DNA from: Eurosta solidaginis
Taxonomy: Eukaryota > Arthropoda > Insecta > Diptera > Tephritidae
Length of the DNA: 64,000 nucleotides
Direction of reading: 5' to 3'
Assembly (NCBI RefSeq): GCF_040869045.1
Contig: NC_090319.1
Span: forward strand, 374,805,601 to 374,869,600
Part shown: piece by piece, positions 58,506 through 64,000 of the stretch
How positions within the stretch are numbered: the stretch's first letter is position 1
Layout: the number at the start of each line of letters is the position of its first letter
Position numbers and translations under genes: made by a program
The notes under the pieces: generated by a model
Databases searched by the model: none
Seen by the model: only the letters and a program-made list of their open reading frames with translations
Told to the model about the DNA's origin: nothing

Positions 58506-58919
58506 TTGCTCTTCATGGATGAAACGAATTGTAATGGCGTCTACGCAGTCAAAGGCAATAACGCAATAGCAACAACATTAACAACAAGCAACAATAATAT
58601 CAGCAACGGTAATGGTAACGACAACAGCAACAATATAACACTAACGGGCAATACAAGTATGAGCAATATCAACAACAGCAACAGCAGTACTTCTAACATA
58701 ATAAGCAACACAAATAATATCAACAACATTAACATCATGAATGTGGCAGCCTCGACTGTGGCAATGACAGCAGCAGTTGCTAACGCCAATGCCATCGGCA
58801 ACGGCATAGCCGCAGCCACACTACCCACATCCGTCTCGAATGAGGATCTAAGTCAAAGTTTATCTGAGTACACGGATGCCGATGAAAGCATATCAGCGCC
58901 AACAGAGTTTTTAGCTGAG
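58506..58919 (+). CDS. candidate host exon, Asn/Ser-rich protein
   Basis: Possible first coding exon. A 3' splice-site-like TGTACTTTCAG ends at 58505 and the in-frame ATG at 58515 starts MDETNCNGVYAVKGNNAIAT. Long Asn/Ser/Thr-rich tracts (about residues 25-75) and Ala-rich stretches follow, then an acidic, more ordinary segment LPTSVSNEDLSQSLSEYTDA and ESISAPTEFLAE. GAG|GTGTGTGTAAG at 58919/58920 fits a 5' splice donor. Beyond it the frame only reaches a stop at 58974. The end (SAPTEFLAE) recalls the segment before the conserved C-terminus of glutamate-rich protein 2-like proteins, but that is from memory and weak. Unlike its neighbours it is non-repetitive at the ends and more GC-rich. Confidence 0.6.
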
Positions 58920-58975
58920 GTGTGTGTAAGGAAGTGTGCAGTATGCATAGTTGGGCATAATGCACTAAATGTTTA

Positions 58976-59565
58976 GTAAATGAGTCTTTCCTTTTTTTTG
59001 ATGTGGAAACATCTTTGCCCACGATATGGGGGAATCCTGAATGTAAGCGTGAGATGTAAGTGTGTAATATTGATATATTTACTGAATGGAGAACTGGAGA
59101 ATGTATAAGTGTATGTGTTGTGTTTGGTATTGGTATATTGGTATGCTGTAGGAGGTAATAAAGAATGAGAGGCAAGTAGAGTCACTACACTGTAAAGTAA
59201 TATGGGAGCAAGGTACGTGGTAGAGTTGATGCAGTATCGGCGAAGGATTTTGCGATGGATTGGTGTCCTGGCAGTGGAGTCTTGCACGAGAGGTTAAGCA
59301 AAATGCGAATTAGGCCGAGGTAAATGCTTTCAAAAGACTCACTTGGAAGTAGGCAGCGAGGGCTTTTGAGAACGAAATTCTGGCGTTTTCGAAACGAAGC
59401 CGTGATAAGTTTGTATTCCACTAATGATGCAAATTTTTAATACCGATTTTTCTGTGAAGTTTGAACTTCACTTCAAATCATAGGTAGGTTGTAAATTAGG
59501 AGCTGCTACATCCGCCGAACTAAAAAGAGCGGAGACTGGCATATCCGCTAAATTAATAAGTACCT
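58976..59565. other. possible intron start; no gene recognised
   Basis: Follows the candidate splice donor. Contains GTGT-rich low complexity and the sequence related to 30485-30720. Confidence 0.35.
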
Positions 59566-61010
59566 GGGAGACCGAGCTTTGCTCGGCAGTCTTCGAGTAT
59601 GCCGCATAACTTACTTTGTTCTACATGTCATCTTTAATCAAACTCTACTTTTTTATATGCACATATATTTCATATTTTTCCTTACCAATATTTGATTTCC
59701 TTAAAAATAGATTTCAAAAACATATCAAGCACTAACCGCAAAATGAACTGGAATGAAAAATTTGAAATAGGGATTTTCCAGCCTATAGTATAAGGGATTG
59801 TTATGACAATTAGTGAAATCGATAACTAAGTTATTTAGGTCGAGTATCTTCATGCGCCGAATTATTAATTTTAAACATTTTTTAGCTATACACTATGAAA
59901 GTCTCACAATTTTATTACATTCCAAAAACTTGTAAATTTCACGAATGACAACTATCAGTTATGACAACTATCAGTTAGTTTAATTAAATGTCAACTTACT
60001 TCCCTAAGCACCATCTGTTGGTAAGTAGTTAAATGGTTAGATGTCGTTTTCAAATTGAACATATGCCTCTAGTGTTCAACGGTAGAAAATTACCATGGTG
60101 AGATATCTTTTCCTACTGTGAGAAATCTTTCTAATAATAATCTGTGAGAAATTGCAATTATTCATTTCATATTTGCCAAAAATATGCATTTAAATATACT
60201 TTTGCTAGAATTTGCCACGGTGCATTGATATTGCATTTCAATTTCATTAGGGTGTAAGAAATTTAGAAAATTAAGTCGAATCATGTGTAAGACTTTTTAC
60301 GAAGATTTTTAACTTTAATGTTCTCCTTTAAAGCTTTAATAGAATATGAGTAAGTAGAGTACTATTTCGTCTAACTACCCTAAATGGTAACCCTACTCAA
60401 ATATGTCGCTATTGTAATGCGGAGTGAAATACCTTTCGTTTGATACCCATATCGGCATATGTCATGCAATTTTTTTTAATTTCCAGTAGGTGGAAACCCT
60501 AAATGGCAACCCTACTCAAAAATGTCCCTATTGTAATGCGGAGTGAAATACCTTTCGTTTGATACCCATATCGGCATATCCATTGAAATTTTTTTTAATT
60601 TCGAATAGGTGGCAACCCTACTCAAAAATGTCCCTATTGTAATGCAGAGTGAAATACCTTTCGTTTGGTACCCATATCGGCATATCTCATGCAATTTTTT
60701 TTTAATTTCGAATAGGTGGTAACCCTAAATGGCAACCATACTCAAAAATGTCCCTGTTGTAAGGCGGAGTGAAATACCTTTCGTTTGATAACCATATCGG
60801 CATATATCATTCAATTTTTTTTAATATCGAATGGGTGGCAACCTTGTGAAACATTCTGAGTGGCAACACCTAGGTAGAAAGTCTTAGAAGGTGACACATT
60901 ATATCTGTACCAAATTTCATTTAAATCGGTTGAGCCGTTCCCGAGATCGTTCGGCTATACAAACAAACAAGAATTGCTCGTTTAAAGTTGTAAGATATTA
61001 GTGGTTTTCA
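59566..61010. mobile_element. composite repeat with hairpin terminus and internal array
   Basis: Left end carries a perfect hairpin CCGAGCTTTGCTCGG at 59572-59586. The right end holds AAATTTCATTTAAATCGGTT, GAGCCGTTCCCGAGATCG and AAACAAACAAGAATTGCTCG, phrases common in insect non-autonomous elements. A 119-bp array lies at 60385-60850. The plan resembles HINE-like elements (terminal hairpin plus minisatellite) but the sequence is otherwise different. Boundaries are approximate. Confidence 0.5.
60385..60850 (+). repeat. ~119-bp tandem array (about four units)
   Basis: Unit starts ACCCTACTCAAAAATGTCCC, contains GGAGTGAAATACCTTTCGTT and TGATACCCATATCGGCATAT, then an AT-rich stretch and TAGGTGG. 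Spacings 119, 106 and 120 bp; the short one lacks a 13-bp segment. Confidence 0.88.
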
Positions 61011-61080
61011 GATTTAAAATGTGAAAACTTTCAATTGAAAATTATCTGGGCCATTTACAGGAGTATCGATTTCATGCATG

Positions 61081-61266
61081 GCGGAACCATACAAGGTGGC
61101 AGCATGGTGACATACCTACAAACATAAATAAAAGTTCCATGTACTTTGTTTTTTGTAAATTCGATGAACTAATGTCAAAATCGTACTGTGCCGGAAGTTG
61201 ATGTATCAAATCAAATAAAAAAAGTCCAAATCAGCTGTCCCTTGCTGGCACCTTGTATAGTTCCGC
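61081..61266. mobile_element. 186-bp MITE
   Basis: Inverted ends GCGGAACCATACAAGGTGGC (left) and GCCAGCAAGG-containing reverse complement ending GTTCCGC (right). About 24 bp of TIR with two mismatches. No ORF. TSD unresolved. Confidence 0.7.
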
Positions 61267-63466
61267 AATGGATTTAATGTAAAATTTTAAGATTTGAGTT
61301 GTTTCCATGGTTTCCGCGGAGCACATACGGCGAATAGGAGACCTTGTGAATTGCCTAAATGTTTGTGTAACGGAATACTTTTTGATTTGTTGGAACTATA
61401 ATTTTTGCATAATGCCCAACTGTGAACGCTGTAATATGACAAGGAGGATAACAAACAGGGAAGGGGCTTTTGAGATTACGATTTGGCTATACTTACTATG
61501 GAGTTTATTCACCATACAGCAAATATCGCTGCCAATTATATTTTGCGACTTGCCAATTTGTAAGCGTCGTAATAGATGTATAAACCAGAAAAGAACAAAC
61601 GAAGATGTTATTTCAAGACATAAATTGGTACATTAGGATGTCCATTTTCTCAGTAGCTTAATCTTATGACGCTGAAAGTTTGAATGTCGGGATATTCAGG
61701 CCCTTGCCTTTCTGACTCAATTGCGGCAAAACATCTAAGCAATTTTCGATAAAGTTTCGCACAGAGATAGCTTATGATCGATAGGTAGGCGGTATCATGT
61801 TCCTGGGATTTGATTATCTATACTGATATGTCAGGATCATTTGGGAACTGCTTAGAACTTAATTGAAACACGGTGCTCTGCCTAGGGCGATACTTTAACC
61901 GGAACTAAAAGTGATAATGCAATCACACCCCGCAACTTAGACCTAGACCAAAACTTATACCAGAAATGGCTACAGAAGTTAAAAGTAAAACCAAAATATA
62001 ATGAGCTTTAAATTAATTCTTTAATATTGCGGTAAGGGATCTTCTAACTTGGTTGGCAAGGTAATGCCGATGCGATGTAAAATATCCCAAGCTTTATTCT
62101 GAAATAATTATAAACAAGTGCCATAATGGCGTCACAAATAGTTCGCAATTTGTTCCTTGGAGTTATCACGAACCGTCGCATAACGATCGCAGGTTTACCA
62201 AAATGGAGATTTTCAAAGATCTTATATGTTTACTATCTAGGTCTAGAGCTGAACAGGAAATGATCAAAATTGTTTCTGGTGTTTTCATACATATACCTGC
62301 AGCCGAATGACTAATGTCGAACGGTATACCTTTGGCTTTGGTCGTTTTCTTTGTGCAGTCTGTAGCTCGGATTATTTCTTTGGCTACACCTAAGGGCTTT
62401 TTTGATGCTGTTTATTCCCTTTTTTCTGATTTCCTGAGCTCTTCGATTCCTTTATGACACGAAACCATATCTGTTTGCCGTTATCAACTACCAACGTGCT
62501 TCTTTTCTATCATTACATCTTGGAAGCTTAGTTCTAATGTTGCCCGTAAAGGGTAGGAACGGAAAATGGCTAATCTACCATAATTGCTGCCGTCGAAGCA
62601 ACCCAGTGTCCGTGGACTGAGAACTACCCCTTTTGGAACCGCCGCCAACGCTGGGATAGCTTTCGTTTTACTTAAGGGTACCGTTCCATATTTATCGTTT
62701 ATTAAGAGTTTTCTGTTGCCCCTGCGTCCAGATCCCAATTTTTATTCTGAGTGTAGTTTCTACCAAGTTGCTGATTTATTGTCACTCTTCTGGTCCACTC
62801 AAAATTTTTACCGTAAAATTATCGACTATGATTTGGCCGACGCTTTCCTCGAGCATTTGTCGGTTCTGGCTCCAGCGCGAGCCACCGCGGTAATTTACCT
62901 TACCAAAGCTTCTGGTGTTCCATTCTTCATTTCATGTGTGGATATTATCGCTGACCAACCGCCTCGTTGTTCTCATTGTTCTTCAAATTCAATTTGGTAG
63001 GAAAGTGTCGAATTCGGGTCTACTTATATCCGCCGAAAGTAGATTGGAGAGTCTTCTGCAGAATAATAGCAAAAAAAAATCAGAGGTCAAATCTTTTCAT
63101 CCTGGCGATGTTCGATCAGTGTTCTTTGTAATTGTTTTATTTGATTGACTACGAAGTAACAAGTAAATTATCAAATCTGCGTGGCCTGAATCGGCTCGCA
63201 ATGTTTTTGTCAGAGTTTTGTCTTCACATAGCGTTCGTAAATTTTTAGTCAATTTTTCATGACATCCTTCCTAGCAGAATCTGATCCTTCATAAAGTTCT
63301 ATGAAAAAAGTTACATGAGACTAAAGGGCCAAAGTCCATTCCATAGTTTTAAGGGCCAAAATAATATCGGTTGCATTTTCTTATAATACATCAAAAAGAA
63401 AGAATCCACATATGCTAGTAACGATTTAGAGAAAAATCGCTGCACAATTGAACAACCCTAATGTAC
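61267..63466. other. mostly unassigned; possible decayed gene at 62.5-63.0 kb
   Basis: Overlapping open frames on both strands at 62484-63000 include minus-strand text KLLINDKYGTVPLSKTKAIP and, further upstream, FGKVNYRGGSRWSQNRQM. The composition is protein-like but there are stops and frame changes. Nothing else was recognised. Confidence 0.3.
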
Positions 63467-64000
63467 ATTAGACTGGGTTGGTCCCCATACAAAGAAAAAA
63501 TATCTAATGTCCGCCCCTAAATTTGAAGATTATGTTGACAGGGTTTCGGACAAAATTTTTTTAATTTTTATTGATCCTTCGAAATACAGCCGAAAATGTT
63601 TTTTCGTTGTAACTTGGTTATTTGACGTCCGATTTTTAAAATTGATATGTCATTATTTTGGCATTGAGAAGATTCACATTTCCGTTTAATGTCCTTTTAA
63701 GCTATGAAGTCGGTTTCACATGATTAGGTCAGCTAACAAAATTTTACGCACAAAAAAATAAATTTTCGAAATGTAGAATTTTGTTAGCTGATCTAATCAT
63801 GTGAAAACGACTTCATAGCTTAAAAGGACATCAAACGGAAATGTAAAGCTTCTCAATGCCAAAATAATGGCATATCAATTTTAAAAATCGGATGTCAAAT
63901 AACCAAGTTACAACGAAAAAACATTTTCGGCTGTATTCCGAAGGATCAAAAAAAATTTTAAAAAATTTTTCCGAAACCCTCTCCACATAATCTTCAAATT
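63467..64000. mobile_element. large palindromic foldback element, cut by window end
   Basis: Left arm about 63467-63745 and right arm 63776-64000 are inverted copies around a ~30-bp spacer. The pair runs TTTGAAGATTATGTTGACAG ... TCAGCTAACAAAATT and back. The unmatched first ~55 bp of the left arm implies that the element ends about 55 bp beyond the window. Left terminus TAGACTGGGTTGGTCCCC. Confidence 0.85.

Noticed and set aside
58541..58828. Leu/Val-rich 95-codon minus-strand frame
   Set aside because: It is the antisense shadow of the Asn/Ser-rich exon; AAC/AAT runs read as Val/Leu/Ile on the reverse strand.
62584..63000. 138-codon plus-strand frame as a host gene
   Set aside because: Composition fits the minus strand at least as well, and neither strand has an uninterrupted recognisable domain.

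Overview
The window is AT-rich eukaryotic DNA, almost certainly from a higher dipteran. The transposon families and the recurring GTGGGCGTGG-type spacer repeats suggest a tephritid-like fruit fly with a large genome; the species is inferred, not proven. There is no bacterial-type gene organisation, no CRISPR array and no rRNA or tRNA gene. Almost everything recognisable is a transposable element (TE) or tandem repeat, so this looks like intergenic or intronic DNA. The only likely host coding sequence is one Asn/Ser-rich exon at about 58.5 kb.

Layout. 0-4 kb: a ~150-bp-period repeat carrying a CTCF-like GCTAGGTGGCGC core, a foldback element, and an inverted stretch of the same repeat. 4-8 kb: a tRNA-derived SINE, a solo LTR with target-site duplication (TSD), and the 5' LTR plus truncated gag of a Ty3/gypsy element cut short by a Helentron-like (HINE) fragment. 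8.7-13 kb: a foldback MITE, a degenerate CCGAAAT minisatellite and a rearranged Jockey-like LINE. 13.4-35.1 kb: three long HINE-like elements (4.0, 3.7 and 2.7 kb) with internal ~130-bp arrays, one short deletion derivative, a second CCGAAAT block, another solo LTR, SINEs, a 100-bp tandem array, a TATCGAT minisatellite and a 5'-truncated RTE-like insertion with a 13-bp TSD. 36.7-53 kb: many fragments of one RNase H-bearing LINE family, SINE-like repeats, small MITEs, a short HINE copy and fragments of other LINEs. 53.1-58.2 kb: a nearly complete 5.0-kb LTR retrotransposon on the minus strand, with identical-length LTRs and a 5-bp TSD, inserted into an older LINE. 58.5-59 kb: the candidate host exon. 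59.6-64 kb: a second composite repeat with a 119-bp array, a MITE, decayed sequence and the left part of a large palindrome that runs off the window.

The nesting gives relative ages. LINEs are the older substrate, LTR elements inserted into them, RTE and SINE copies inserted into HINE arrays or beside other repeats, and the 53-58 kb LTR element is among the youngest insertions. The points most worth following are the CTCF-like motif array, the two HINE copies in close head-to-head orientation with nearly identical 3' ends, and the conserved ~20-bp core shared by two otherwise different minisatellites in two different composite elements.
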